Positions 9,547-22,157 of a DNA stretch of 64,000 nt are shown here, in pieces. The stretch is from Cryptomeria japonica (lineage: Eukaryota > Streptophyta > Pinopsida > Cupressales > Cupressaceae): contig NC_081412.1 in assembly GCF_030272615.1 (NCBI RefSeq), positions 697,914,656 through 697,978,655 of the forward strand, in the 5' to 3' direction. The number at the start of each line of letters is the position of its first letter. The first letter of the stretch is position 1. Both the position numbers and the translations under genes were made by a program. A model generated the notes under the pieces. The model made no database searches, was not told where the DNA came from, and saw only the letters and a program-made list of their open reading frames with translations.

Positions 9547-10345
9547 TGTAGACACTCAAAATTGTCATGTCTAATTAAATAAATATTTTATTTATTTAAT
9601 TATCTAAGCCTAATTCTTCTATTAATTAAATAAATTTTTATTTATTTAATTAATTCATTTATCCTCTTCTAGCCTTATTTCTCATTTAAATAAATACATT
9701 TATTTATTTAAATTATCCTTTTCCTAAATTAAATAAATATTTTATTTATTTAATTGTCCTACTTCTTCTATTAATTAAATAAATCTTTATTTATTTAATT
9801 AATTCATTATCTTTTTCTACACATGACACATGTCATTCATCTCTTAATTCCTACACTACCTACCTCTTTCATTATTTTATTATTTCCTTTACCTACCCTC
9901 TAATCCTAGCCGACCTCTCTTTTTACACCTCTCAATCTTAACCCTCCATTTCTTATTGTGTCTTCTATTTAAGGAGATGCTTTCTTCATTGTCAAACCCT
10001 AATGACAGAACCCTAATGACTAATGGCTAATGATTGATTTTGGAGTACTTGGCTACAATACGATCCTACTTGCAACCACATTCCATTCTTTGTTGAGCTC
10101 TTGTGCATATAAAAATCTGAGAGCAAATATATCAAGCAAGATCAATGGAGATAGGAAGAATGGAGATCAAAACCCTATTGGACATGTGATGGTATAATCT
10201 TTGTGATTTTGAATTATTTGCATTGTCTTAGGTTATCTTCATATGTTATGGTGGATCTTTGTTCATTGTTAGGCTAGGGTTTAGTGGTTGAATTCATTTT
10301 AGCCTTTCAATATTGTTATTATTGTTATCCATTTTCACCATACAC
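9547..10345 (+). repeat. 3' LTR of element E (right end approximate)
   Basis: It starts TGTAGACA right after the PPT; the LTR of D starts the same way (TGTAGACATAT). Near the start is a set of AT palindromes. A possible TATA-like TATTTAAG lies near 9967. The right end is placed at the CA of CACCATACACA near 10345, before GTTGGAAAGG; only the left end is firm. There is no second LTR in the window for comparison. Confidence 0.65.
9571..9815. repeat. AT-rich palindromes in LTR U3
   Basis: Five successive blocks of the form TTAATTAAATAAAT-(1-6 bases)-ATTTATTTAATTAA occur at about 9573, 9617, 9690, 9725 and 9770, separated by short CT-rich spacers such as CCTACTTCTTCT. Each can fold into a hairpin. 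The LTR of D has a weaker version of the same design. Confidence 0.75.
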
Positions 10346-11234
10346 AGTTGGAAAGGTAATTAAGAGCTCTATGATATGGAATAGGTATATTTTCAATTAT
10401 TTGTTTTAAAAAATAATTATAATTCATTTAAATTCATCCTTCATTTTTTAAACATAAAAAACTCATTTTTCATATGATTTCCCTATTGCATGAATTTTTG
10501 TAACAATCATCTCAAAATAAACAAGTAATTAATTAATAATAGAAAATTCATGAATTTTATTGAGTTTGATAAATTTTGATAAATCATGTTATCTATGTTT
10601 GTTCCTTTCTCCACCTCTCTCTCCTAAACCTATCACTCCACCTATTTGTTTCTTCCTCCCTCTCTTTTGTCCATATTTATGCATCTCTCTCTAGACCTAT
10701 ATCTCTAACTATCAATGAATACCTCATTAAATCTCTCAAGCTCTACAAGGTGCTTATATTTCTACCTCTTCATAATTTCCTCCTCTATGTCACTCTCTCT
10801 TCCCTAAGATCTACACTAGTCTCTCTGTATTTCTTTCTCATCTCTAGCAACAAAATTCAAAGCGGAAAAGGAGGGGCATAGGGAAGTATCAAAAAAAGGA
10901 GAGGGGGAGAGAGGTGAGAAGGAGAGATTAATTGGGGAGAAGAGAGAGTGTGAGAGAGAGAGCTATAGGTAATTAGGTGGGAGGGAAAGAGAGAGAGGGA
11001 GGGGGTGATTGGGGTGAAGAGGGAATGAGAGGGAGAGTTTGAGATTATTAGGGGGTAGGAGGAAAGGAGGAGGGGAAAGTATCAACAAAGAGAGAAGAGA
11101 TATGGGGACAGAGGTGAAGAGAGACATAGAGAGTAATTAGGGGGTGGGTAGAGGGGGAGAGGGAAGTATCTATAAACCCATAGGAGGAGAAAGGTGATCA
11201 AGGGTAATTGAGGAAAAGAAATAATGTGAGAGAG
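10346..11234. other. Start of host repeat X: AT-rich, then CT-rich, then GA-rich
   Basis: 10346-10570 is AT-rich. 10571-10850 is pyrimidine-rich on the plus strand, full of CTCTCTC. 10851-11234 is purine-rich, full of GAGAGAG, and runs into the palindromic array. No coding support. GTTGGAAAGGTAATT near 10346 resembles the reverse complement of a stretch near 35915 (AATTACCTTTTCAAC), so related sequence sits in opposite orientation at both ends of the X territory. Confidence 0.5.
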
Positions 11235-14200
11235 AATATGGTGTCCTAAAGGGTCATATGGTGTCTCATGAACCTTTAGGACATCATATGACACCTTAGG
11301 ACACCATATGATGTTTTTATAAGTCTTATGGTGTCCTAAGGGGTCATATGGTGTTCTATGAGCCTTTAGGACACCATATGGTGTCATTAGGGGTCGTATG
11401 GTGTGCTAAGGGGTCATATGGTATCCTATGACCCCTTAGGACACCATATGACCCCTTAGGTATTGTTAGGGGTCATATTGTGTCTGAACATGTCATATGG
11501 TGTCGTTGGGGGTTGTATGGTGTGCTAAAGGGTCATATTGTGTCTTAAGGGTCACAAGACATCGTATGACCCCTTAGACACCATATAATCCATTAGGTTT
11601 TGTTAGGGCTCATACTATGTCCTAAGAGGTCATATGGTGTCGTTATGGGTCTTATGGTGTCCTAAGGGGTCATATGGTGTTTTATAACCCTTAGGACACC
11701 ATATGACCCCTTAGGACATTATATGGAGTTGTATGGTGTCCTAAGGGGTCATATAGTGTCCTATGAACCCTTAAGACACTATATGACCCATTAGCTATCA
11801 TTAGGGGTCATATTGTGTCCTAATGGGTCATATGGTGGTGTATGACCCCTTAGGACACCATATGCTTGGAGACTATATGGTGTTATGGATTGTATGGTGT
11901 CCTATGATAGCTTAGGACACCATATGACCCCTTAGGATACCATTTGGTGTTGTTATGTGTCGTATGGTGTCCTATGACCTCTTAGGTGTTATTAAGGTTT
12001 ATTTTATGTCCTAAGGGGTTGTATTGTGTCCTAAGGGGTCATACGGTGTCCTGTGACCCCTTAGGACACTATATGATGTCGTTAGGGGTCATATTATGTC
12101 CTAAGGGGTCATATTGTGTCTTATGACCCCTTAGGACACCACATGGTGTTTTTATGGGTTGTATGGTGTTCTAAGGGGTCATATGGTATTCTATGACCCC
12201 TTAGGACACCATTTTTATGTAGTTATGGGTTGTATGGTCTCCTAAGGGGTCATATGGTGTCCTATGACCCCTTAGGACACCATATGGTTTTATTATGCAT
12301 CGTATGGTTTCCTAAGGGGTCATATGGTGTTCTATGACCCCTTAGGACACCATATGTGTCATTAAGGGTTGTATGGTGTGCTAAGGGGTCATATAGTATC
12401 CTATCACCCTTTCTAACACCATATGACCCCTTAGGTATTGTTAGGCATCATTTTGTGTCATTAGGGATCATATGATGTCCTATGACCCCTTAGGACACAA
12501 TATGATCCCTTAGGTGTTGTTAGGGGTCATATAGTGTCCTAATGGGTCATATAGTGTCCTACGACCCCTTAGGACACCATATGGTGTCGTTTGGGATTGT
12601 ATGGTGTGCTAAGGGCTCATATTGTGTCCTAAAGATTCCTAGGACATAACATAACCTCTGAGGACACCATATCGCATTGTTATGGGTCTTCTTGTGTTCT
12701 AAGGGGTCATATGGTGTTCTGAGTCATATGGTTTTATATGACCCCTTAGGATACCATATGATGCTTTAGGACACCATATGGTGTCGTAAAGGGTTGTATG
12801 GTGTTCTAAGGGGTCATATGGTGCTCTATGAGGTCATATGGTTTTGTACGACCCCTTAGGACACTATATAACACCGTTAGGGGTCATATTATGTTCTATG
12901 GGGTCATATTGTGTCTTATCACCCTTTAGGACACCACATGGTGTTGTTATGGGTCGTATGGTGTTCTAAGGGGTCATATGTTGCTCTATGACCCTCTAGG
13001 ACATCATATTATGTTGTTATGCATCGTATGGTCTCCAAAGGAGTCATATAGTGTCCTATGACCCCTTAGGACACCATATGGTGTCATTATGCATTGTATG
13101 GTGTCCTAAGGGGTCATATGGTGTTATATGACACCTACCATATGGTGCTATTAGGGGTCGTATAGAGGCACACAATATGACCCCTTAGTACACCATACAG
13201 TGTCCTTAGGGGTCATATGACTATGACCCCTTAGGACATAATATGACCCCTTAGGTGTTGTTAGGGGTCATATTATGTCCTAACGGGTTAAATGGTGTCC
13301 TACAACCCCTTAGGACACCATATGGTGTCGTTAGGGGTTGTATGGTGTGCTAAGGTGTCATATTCTATTCTACAAGTTCCTAGGACATCTTATAACCCCT
13401 TTGGACACCATATGAACCCTTAGGTATCGTTACGGGTCATATTGTGTCCTAAGGATTCATATGGTGTCTCATGACACCATATGACTCCTTAGAACACCAT
13501 ATCATGTGGTTATGGGTCTTCTTGTGCTCTAAGGGGTCACATGGTGTTATATGACCCATTAGGATACCATATGACCCCTTAGGAAACCATATGGTGTCAT
13601 AAAGGGTGGTATGGTGTCGCAAGGGGTTGTATGGTGTCCTAAGGGGTCATATGGTGTCCTATGACCCCTTAGGACACTATATGACGTTGTTAGGGGTCAT
13701 ATTATGTCCTAAGGGGTAATATTGTGTCTTATGACCCCTTAATACACCATATGGTGTCGTTATGGGTTGTATGGTGTTCTAAGGGGTCATATGGTGTTCT
13801 ATTACCCTCTAAGACATCATATTATGCTGTTATGGGTTGTATAGTCCTCTAAGAGGTCATATGGTGTCCTATGACCCCTTAGGACACCATATAGTGTCAT
13901 TATGCATCGTATGGAGTCCTAAGGGGTCATATGGTGTTCTATGACCCCTTAGGACAACATATGACTCCTTAGGACACCATATGGTGTCATTAGAGGTCAT
14001 ATGGTGTGCTAAGGGGTCAAATAGTGTCCTATGACCCTTTAAGACACCACATGGTGTCATTATGGGTCGTATGGTGTTCTAAGGGGTCATATGGTGTTCT
14101 ATGACCCTCTAAGACACCATATTATATTGTTATGGGTTGTATGGTCCTCTGAGGGGTCATATGGTGTCCTATGACCCCTTAGGACACCATATAGTTTCAT

Positions 14201-16436
14201 TATGTGTTGTATGATTTCCTAAGGGGTCATATGGTGTTCTATGACCCCTTAGGACACCATATGACTCCTTAGGACACCATATGGTGTGCTAAGGGGTCAA
14301 ATGGTGTCCTATGACCCCTTAGAACACCATATGACCCCTTAGGTATCATTAGGTATCATTTTGTGTCGTTAGGGGTCATATTGTGTCCTATGACCCCTTA
14401 GGACACAATATGACCCCTTAAGACACTATATAATATCGTTAGGGGTCATCTGGTGTCTTGTGACCCCTTAGGTGTTGTTAGGGGTCATATTGTGTCCTAA
14501 CAGGTCATATGGTGTCCTACGACCCCTTAGGACACCATATGGTTTCATTAGGGGTTGTATGGTGTACTAAGGGGCCATATTATGTTCTAAAGGTTCCTAG
14601 GACATCATATAACCCCTTAGGACACCATATGACCCCTTCGGTATCGTTAGGGGTCGGGTCATATTGACCCCTTAGGACACCATATCATGTTGTTATGGGT
14701 ATTCTTGTGTTATAAGGGGTCATATTGTGTTATATGACCCCTTAGGATACAATATGACCCCTTAGGTGTTGTTAGGGATCATATTGTGTCCTAACGAGTT
14801 ATATAGTGCTCCGTGGCCCCTTAAGACACCATATGGTGTCATTAGGGGTTGTATGGTGTGCTAAGGGGTCATATTGTGTCCTAAAGGTTCCTAGGACATC
14901 ATATAACCCCTTAGGACACCATATGACCCCTTAGGTATCGTTAGGGGTCATATTATTTCCTAAGGGTTCATATGGTGTCTCATGACACCATATGACCCCT
15001 TAGGACACCATATCATGTCGTTATGAGTCTTCTTGTGTTCTAAGGGGTCATATGGTGTTATATGACCCCTTAGGACACCATATGGTGTCGTAAAGGGTGT
15101 TATGATGTCGTATGGTGTTCTAAGGGGTCATATGGTGTCCTATGACCCATTGGGACACTATATGATGTCGTTAGGGGTCATATTGTGTCTTAAGGGGTAA
15201 TATTGTGTCTTATGACCCCTTAAGAACTAGATGGCATCATTATGGGGTGTATGGTGTTCTAAGGGGTCATATGGTGTTCTATGACCCTCTAGGACACCAT
15301 ATTATGTTGTTATGGGTCATTGGGTCTCCTAAGGGGTCATATGATGTCCTATGACCCCTTAGGACACCATATAGTATCCGTATGCTTAGTATGGTGTCCT
15401 AAGGGGTCATATGGTGTTCTATGACCCCTTAGGACACCATATGGTGTCATTAGGGGTTGTATGGTGTGCGAAAGGGTCATATGGTGTCCTATGACCCCTT
15501 AGGTATTGTTAGGTGTCATTTTGTGTCGTTATAGGTCATATGGTCTCCTATGAACCCTTAGGACACAATATGACCCCTTAAGACACCATATAGTGTCGTT
15601 AGGGGTAATATGGTGTCCTATGACCCCTTAGGTGTTGTTAGGGGTCATATTGTGTTCGAATGGGTCATATGGTGTCCTACGACCCCTTAGAAAACCATAT
15701 GGTGTCATTAGGGGTTGTATAGTGTACTAAGGGGTCATATTATGTCCTAAAGGTTCCTAGGACATCATATAACCCCTTAAGACACCATATGACCCCTTAG
15801 GTATCATTAGAGGTCATATTGTGTCCTAAGGGGTCATATGGTGTCTCCTGACACCATATCATGTCGTTATGGGTCTTCTTGTGTTATAAGGAGTCATATG
15901 GTGTTATATGACCCCTTAGGACACCATATGGTGTCATAAGGGATTGTATGGTGTTATAAGGGGTCATATGGTGTCCTGTGACCCCTTATGACACTATATG
16001 ACCCCTTAGGTGTTTTCATGGGTCGTATTGTGTCCTAATTGGTCATATGACATTCTTTGACCCCTTAAGACACCATATGACCCCTTGGGACACTATATGG
16101 TGCTATGGGTTTTATGGTGTCCTAAGGCGTCATATGGTGTCCTATGACCCCTTAGGATACAATATGACCCTTTAGGATGCCAAATTGTGTCATTAGGGGT
16201 TGTATGGTTTCCTAAGGGGTCATTTGGTGTCTTATGACCCCTTAGGACTCCATATGGTGGCATTAGGGGTCTTATTGTGTTTAAGGGGTCATATGGTGTT
16301 TTATGACCCCTTATGACACCATATGACCCCTTAGGAGACCATATGGTGTCGTTAGGGGTCATATTGTGTCCTAAGGGGTCATATGATGTTTTATGACCCC
16401 TTAGGACACAATATAACCCTTTAGGAGACCATATAT
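11235..16436. repeat. 5.2-kb array of a 70-bp unit made of two decamers and their reverse complements
   Basis: The array is built from AAGGGGTCAT (a) and ATGGTGTCCT (b) with their reverse complements ATGACCCCTT (a') and AGGACACCAT (b'). A typical 70-bp unit reads a, b, a', b', a b variant (ATGGTGTCRT), an a variant (TATGGGTYGT or TAGGGGTCRT), b. At 13641, 13711, 13781, 13851 and 13921 the a decamer recurs at exactly 70 bases; the next is at 14011 (90, one extra a'b'-like 20-mer). Unit joints give CCATATGG and CCTAAGG palindromes. Copies differ at several positions each, so the array is not recent. Purine-rich DNA flanks both sides. Open frames inside are by-products of the repeat. Confidence 0.9.
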
Positions 16437-17165
16437 ACTAATTTTCAAATAAGGAGAGATATAAAGGTGAAGAAAGATGAAGAACTAAAGAGAGGGAAAA
16501 GAACTAAAGGACAAGGACATAAATTGAGATATAGATATTAAGGAGAATGAAGTGAGAGGGAGAAAAATGAAAGGACAAGGATGGATAGAAAGAGGTAGAC
16601 ATATCTAGATATTGAAAAGGAGAGAGGAAGATAGAGATAAAAAATGAAGATAAAGGGAGAGGGAGGTGAGTAGATATAGAGAAAGAGAGAGGTAAAGACA
16701 AAGATAAATATATGAAGAGGTGGAGAAAAATGGATAGAGAGGGGTAAAGAGAGAGATGAAAAAGGAAGAGATAGAGAGATATAAAGGAAGAGAAATATTG
16801 ATAGATAGAGATATATATATAGTGCAAGAGAGTGAGAAAGAGAGATAGAGATTATAGATAGGGATAGATAGAGAGGGAGAGAGAAAAAGAGGAAGATATA
16901 GAAATATATAAAGGCACTATAGAGAAGGATGTGGGGAGAGAGAAAAAGATATATAAAGATGGAGTAAATAAAGAGATAAAAGTAGAGAAAGGGAAAGATA
17001 CTTCAAGAGGGTGATAGAGGAAGAGACAGAGAAGTAGATTAATCATGTATAGAGGAATATATATAAAGATAGAGGAACATATAAAAATAGAGATTGATAG
17101 GGAAAGAGATGGAGATAAAGATAGATATGGATAGAACGTGATAGAGAGAGTAAGACAAATGGAGG
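16437..17165 (+). repeat. Purine-rich (GA) block right of the palindromic array
   Basis: The plus strand is almost all A and G with scattered T: degenerate GAGA, GATAGA and AAAGAGAG runs and a few TATATA. It follows the array and leads into non-repetitive sequence at about 17166. A similar block lies at 32878-33265, and another left of the array at 10860-11234. No exact period; a degenerate simple repeat. Confidence 0.8.
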
Positions 17166-18372
17166 GAGAGTGATGGGATGGGGTTAGGGATAGACTAGCC
17201 TAGTCTATGCTCTTGGATCCTTTCCTTGGATCACCTAGTGTTCTCGACACACCCTAGGGTCTCTAGGACTTCCCTTTTCTTGAGGAATTCCCTGACCATG
17301 CCCAATCCACCCACCAATGAGTTGCAATTCTGCTCCTAATGTCTCACCTACTCATGAGATTCAAAACCCCTTACTATGGCTAATAAGAGCTAGGCTTGTT
17401 CCACACCTTCCAAGGTCTTAGAAAGGTTGTATCAGGTCTATTTCATGGTCTTTTCACCCATTCATGTGCCCCCAAGAGGTTTCAAGATTCTAACCCCTTA
17501 CCGATTTCACAAATTTGGGTTTTTGCCTTCAAATAGGGCTATAAGGATTAGGACCAATTAGGCCTCCTACCCGGTCCTTTAGGGCTCCCTCTCACAAACG
17601 ATGCACAAACAACCCAATCTCCCAAAAAGGACTACCATTCATTTTGCAAGGACTCAAGGATTTTCTAGGTTTTAGGACTCCAAGTGTCCGTACACTGTCC
17701 TAGGTGGATTTTAAGGTTTTCAAGGTTTTTTGTGAGGGTTTTTAGGGTCTGCCTGGGTCACAGTGAGTGTTTTGAGTTTTTGCCACCTTGTTTGGATTGG
17801 TGGAGGCTCCTCCTTCACACCAATGATGCTTCACTCACCCCTCTGCACTTCCTCCATAGGATGCACTCTCCACTAACCAACCTTGCTCTCCAAGACCTCT
17901 ACAGTTTGACCTCTCCTAACCAAGTACTCTCCAATCTTGCCTAGGAGTGGGTCTTTGCTTGGCCTCCTTGCATTTCCAAGGGCCCTCCTTGCATGGGAAT
18001 ATAGTATAGGGTCTTCACTTCCATTCCCCATGGTTTCATGGTGTTTCCACAATGGGGAATGGAGTTAAGACTTCATTTGCTCAAACTGGTCCAAAACTGG
18101 ACAATGAGGCTGCAACTTACAAATTGTTTACAAACAAACTCAACCGGTAAACAAAAAGCTAATATAATCACTCAGAATGAAGATATATACACCAAAGAAG
18201 ACATTTCACACAGGTTTTCTAGCAAATCAATCCATTAGTTTGCTTGGTAACTTCATTCAAATTGACTGGTAACTCAAGAATAGTCACAATCAAGCTTTTG
18301 TTCCTTTTGTCGTACAATGTCTGACATCCAACCCTTTAACTTAGGGTTTGTAACATCTTATACTACCCATAC
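17166..18372. other. Host repeat X, copy 1 (noncoding)
   Basis: No convincing coding sequence. The stretch near 17545-17680 (GGGCTATAAGGATTAG ... GGATTTTCTAGGTTTTAGG) resembles 33790-33920 (GGGCTACAAGGAATTAG ... GGATTTTCTAAGTCTTAGG), each lying some 400-550 bases past a GA-rich block. The two GA-plus-X segments look like diverged copies of one repeat. Element C inserted at its right end after CATAC. Confidence 0.45.
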
Positions 18373-19177
18373 TGTTAGAGGTCCCACAGATACTGAGGGG
18401 GGGGGGGTGAATCAGTATCTGACCGGTAGTAAGAATTTCTTAAGTTAAAACATGCAGAACATAATATAACAGTGTACTGGTATGCAAGAAATAATGCAAT
18501 AAACAAAATCAAGAATATCCACATGAAAAGTACACCATAACACAAGATGTTTAATGAGGAAACCCAATGTGGGAAAAACCTCGGTGGAATTTTTGACCCA
18601 CAATATTCACTCACTGGCCAATAAGAGAATATTACTTACAATAGGGGCCTGCACATGCAGGAAGGCCAACTGCCTAGAGCTCACTGCTCAATGGGAAGTC
18701 ACACTGACTTACAATAAGGATTATATTAATCCAATGACTTGTACTGCTTTACAATAGCATCTTCAATGCTAGATTTAGTACCGGTTCTTGTTCTGTTCCT
18801 TACATATACCCTTGACCTATAATTCGCACATTAGGTCTGCCTAATAATTTTCTTTATGCTCCTTACATCACTTCTTTAAATGTCTAGAATGATCTCCTTT
18901 ATATACAAGAGTCATTTTACAATTTTCCAAGTTGGCTTACAATAATAAACAAAATATTACATAACAAAAATCATGTTGGCCTCTATGCCGGTATACATAT
19001 TTTCTTCTGTATCGGTGCTGGTGTAGAGTGATCTGTTGATGTCGGTGCACTGTCTTGCCTATGTAATGCTTTACCGGTATGATGTCTTGCCGGTGCCATA
19101 GGATTGTAAGGTTCCCATCAATGACAAAACCTTCAATCACATACAATGTCTCATTGGAGTGTCCATTTGCCAATAAT
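18373..19177 (-). repeat. 3' LTR of element C
   Basis: 805 bp. The plus strand reads TGTTAGAGGTCCC ... GCCAATA; the terminal CCAACA is mutated to CCAATA. It is highly similar to the LTR at 31691-32478, differing mainly by transitions and a roughly 15-base gap near 18563. Near the gag-side end of the LTR is a C8-11 tract (TTCACCCCCCC on the minus strand) like that in Copia A/B. Confidence 0.9.
18898..18905 (-). promoter_or_regulatory. TATA box in the 3' LTR of element C
   Basis: The minus strand reads TATATAAAGGAGATC about 275 bases into the LTR from its 5' end. The other LTR has the same box at 32201-32208. Confidence 0.6.
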
Positions 19178-19189
19178 CTCCCCCTTTGG
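19178..19189 (-). other. Polypurine tract of element C
   Basis: The minus strand reads CAAAGGGGGAGAT next to the LTR start (TATTGGCA, from TGTTGGCA). A second copy of the purine block lies at 19332-19345 (ATGCCAAAGGGGGAG). Copia A and B have the same PPT preceded by ATCAATGC. Confidence 0.85.
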
Positions 19190-19403
19190 CATTGATGGCA
19201 ACACTCATGAGAAATTTTAAAAAGTATCCAAAATGTGTAGTCAAAAAAATGTTACCAAAAATGTTTACCAAAAATATGAGAGCTCCCCCTGAGCATATGA
19301 TTCCTATGTTTTGAACTTTCTCATCCCACTACTCCCCCTTTGGCATCAATGACAAAGGTTGTCAAGATGTCAGTAGAGTTTGTAGGTTCTTCTATCCATA
19401 TCC

Positions 19404-22157
19404 TCAACCTTGTAGCTGGGTAGTTATTATCTGAAAAAGATCTCCCAAAATTAAGTTTATACTATCCATAAACTTTTTACTATCTTTTATTGTTGTTTTA
19501 GTCCTCTTTACTGTATCGGTGAGATGCTGCAAATGCTCTGCCAGTGTTTTGCTTCCCTGTGTTAGTGCCTCTGAAATTTCCTTCCGCAGAGATGCTAAAT
19601 AGTCCAATCTTGGACTCAATTTAGATCTCAAATGTTTTGCCTTATTTATTATTCTTTCTTTCTCTTTTTCCAGTTTGAGTAGTTCTTCTTCAAAATTTTC
19701 TATCTTCTCTTCAAAAACTGATAATGAATCAGGCGAGTTTACAAAATTATCTGCAAGCTTATTTATCTCATCCTGTGCCTTGCTTATTTTCTTGTCAATA
19801 TCTATAGTTAAAAAGTTTGTTTTACATGTATCTTTATATAGATTTTTGTATTCTTTCAACAAACTACATAGTTCCGGTAGAAGTGTGTCAAAATCTCTGT
19901 TACACTTCTTTATTTCCTCATCAAAGAATTTTTGTTTCTCTTTTTCTACCTTGTCCTTTACTGATTCTTCCTTTATTTTCTCAATGTTTTTAGAAATATA
20001 TTTACACAATGTGTCCAATTGTCCTAAAGAATCTTTATTATCTATATTACAGTTTGGAGCTATTACCTTCAAAATTGGTATAGAATCATCAATTGCCTTA
20101 TAAGCCTGTGAACTGCAGTCAGTTATTTTATTAATAGAATCTAATAATACCTCAGTCACATTTGTTGACTTGAATGTTGATGATGACCCAACAATCTGAG
20201 TGCCGATGGAAGTAACCATGCTTGTATTGACCTCTGGCAGGTCAATTTGTGTCTGCATTTCTTTTAGCACTAGTTTTCCTACTTCACTACTTACCGATGG
20301 CACTGTTTCCTTATGTACTTGTTGTTCCGAAGCCTTTAGCTCTGTTGATTTCTCTGAATGTTGTGTTGTCTCTGTCTGTGCCTCAGATTCTACCTTTTTC
20401 TCTGTATCTTGTGCTGGTTTCTCTGTTTCCCCTACTACCGAAGGCTCTTTAGCCACATCTGACTTGTCAATATCTTTATCAACTATTATGTTGATCTTTT
20501 GGGTATCAACATTTATAGTATATAGAACTTCAAAATTAGGATTGCTATCCTCTACATCCATACTTTCTGCTACCGGTTGATCTTCAGTAGTTGTAATTTT
20601 CACCGGTGGCGGTAGGTTGTCTTTAACTTTTATGCTTGGTGGTGCACCCACTTTGCCTTTCCCCTTGTCTACCTTTATAGGTTTAGGGTTCCTGTATTCT
20701 TCTTGTTTCTCTTTGTCAACCAGGAATATATCCCAACCATCTTCTGTTTCCTCTATGACTTCATTGACTCTTCCTGCCATTAGTGAAATGTGCCGGTGTG
20801 CAGTAGAGAATACTGACCAATTTGCTTGAGCAATCAAATCATCAATTTTCTTGGGAGAGTTTACCAGATATACAGCAAGTAGTTTCTCTATTTTTATTTT
20901 CTTATCTAATTCAATCACTGCTTGCCTTCTAGCTTCTAACCTTTTGAACAAATCATCAGGAATTTCATTTGCTACTTCCATCAAAAATTTCTTATACATG
21001 TCCATATGCAGTATAACACTGTTCTCAACTTGTTCTCTCTCATCAATAGATAGAGTGTCATAAATTTTCTCTATGTTTTTTAGTTTTCCTTCCTCTATGA
21101 TTTCATTTAACAATATATCAAGAGGGGCCAAGTCACTGTTTGTCCTTTTCTTTTTCTTTGGTGTCAGCTTCTTCTTGGGTGTGGCCTTTCTAACTAGAGA
21201 TCTCACTTCTTGTTGCTTTTTCCTTGTCCTTCTAGGTGAAGGAGTAGTTGCCAGTGAGGGATCTCTTTTTCTAACAACTCTTTTAAAAGTTGTTGGCATT
21301 TCACCTTCTGAAGAAGTACCTATAGGTGATAGATGAGCTTCAAGTTGTGGAGTTGCCAACTCATCTTCTATTATGCTGGTTTTCTTTAGTACATCTTCCT
21401 TAATGGCCTTTGCTTGCCTGGATCCTTTCCTCACAAATGTCTCAACCTTCTTTACTCTTTTCTTAGATTGTATTTGGCTTTCTATAGTTTCAACACTACC
21501 AAATACTTCTTCCTTGGGTTCATTGGGGGCTTCCAGAAGTGCTTTAGCATAAGTTTCAACTATGTGATCATCTATCTTATAGCCCATCTCAGTTACCCAA
21601 ATTGTCCTTGGGATGACGGCTTCCATCCAGATTTCATCTTTCTTAATAACAAAGCATATATCATCTTTGTATTTGTCTACTATTTTCTGGGATAACCTTA
21701 TTCTTTTCTTCATTTTGGTTTTCAATGCTTGGAAAAAGTCATGAATATTGTTCTCCTTGTTCTCACCCATGGTATTGAACAGTTTTGTCAATTGCTTTCC
21801 TACTGGTATGTCATATCCAAGTTCTTTCTAACCTATACCGGGAACCTATTTTGTTATGTGTAGCATTAGACATACTAATAGATTTCTAAATCTAAAAGTT
21901 CCTTTCTTGTCCTTCTTTATCTTTCCAAGGTTGTCTATTAGTTCATCTTTTAACCATTCACAGATGTCAATTTTTGCATTGTCTGTTACCATATCATAAG
22001 CACTTTTAATACATAAACTTGAAACTGAGTTAAGTCTATTGGCATGAGTGGCTTTGTAACCTAATATCATACTTATGAATCTCACATTGATATCTTTTAC
22101 ATCATTAACCCTTAGAGATCTCTTATCGAATGTTGCACCTATTAGTTTTGTAGCTAG
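19404..22157 (-). pseudogene. Element C ORF2, main part (uncharacterised protein)
   Basis: Together with 29702-30183 this is one frame of 1,077 codons counting the stop, interrupted by Copia A; the frame stays in phase across the insertion. TAG codons at 21846-21848 and 21828-21830 break it, and 19404-21791 is open for 795 codons. Order: a globular start (WLKDELIDNLGKIKKDKKG); basic Lys/Arg clusters like nuclear signals (PKKKLTPKKKKRT); a helical middle (DEREQVENSVILHMDMYKKF); a Glu/Thr/Ser-rich stretch; and a long predicted coiled coil (EEKIENFEEELLKLEKEKER). I do not recognise a family. It is not RT, integrase or protease. A nucleic-acid-binding or structural role is possible. Confidence 0.75.

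Larger units (their letters stand above)
1..10345 (+). mobile_element. Tat-type Ty3/gypsy retrotransposon E (5' part outside window)
   Basis: The visible part runs protease, G-patch, RT, RNase H, second RNase H, integrase, 3' noncoding region with an antisense PMD gene, PPT and 3' LTR. The order RT-RNase H-integrase is Ty3/gypsy. The extra RNase H after the first one marks the plant Tat lineage (Ogre/Retand relatives). The 5' LTR, leader and gag lie left of the window. The right end is estimated from the last CA before the sequence character changes near 10345. No TSD can be tested, because the left end is not visible. The element is decayed, with frameshifts and stops after base 3550. Confidence 0.85.

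Noticed and set aside
11082-16362. Minus-strand open frames within the palindromic array (for example at 11082-11387, 13869-14060, 16093-16362)
   Set aside because: They follow the 70-bp repeat, have no start context or domain, and change frame with each length variant.
16504-17046. Ser/Leu/Tyr-rich membrane-like minus-strand frames
   Set aside because: They arise from CT-rich low-complexity sequence (the complement of the GA block).
18403-18412. G-quadruplex at the G-run in the LTR of element C
   Set aside because: There is only one long G-run, not four; the matching C-tract is a usual feature of plant Copia-type LTRs.
19675-21695. Plus-strand frames of 60-142 codons opposite element C ORF2
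   Set aside because: Shadows of the AT-biased, Lys/Glu-rich ORF2; composition is Ser/Phe/Leu-rich with no domain.
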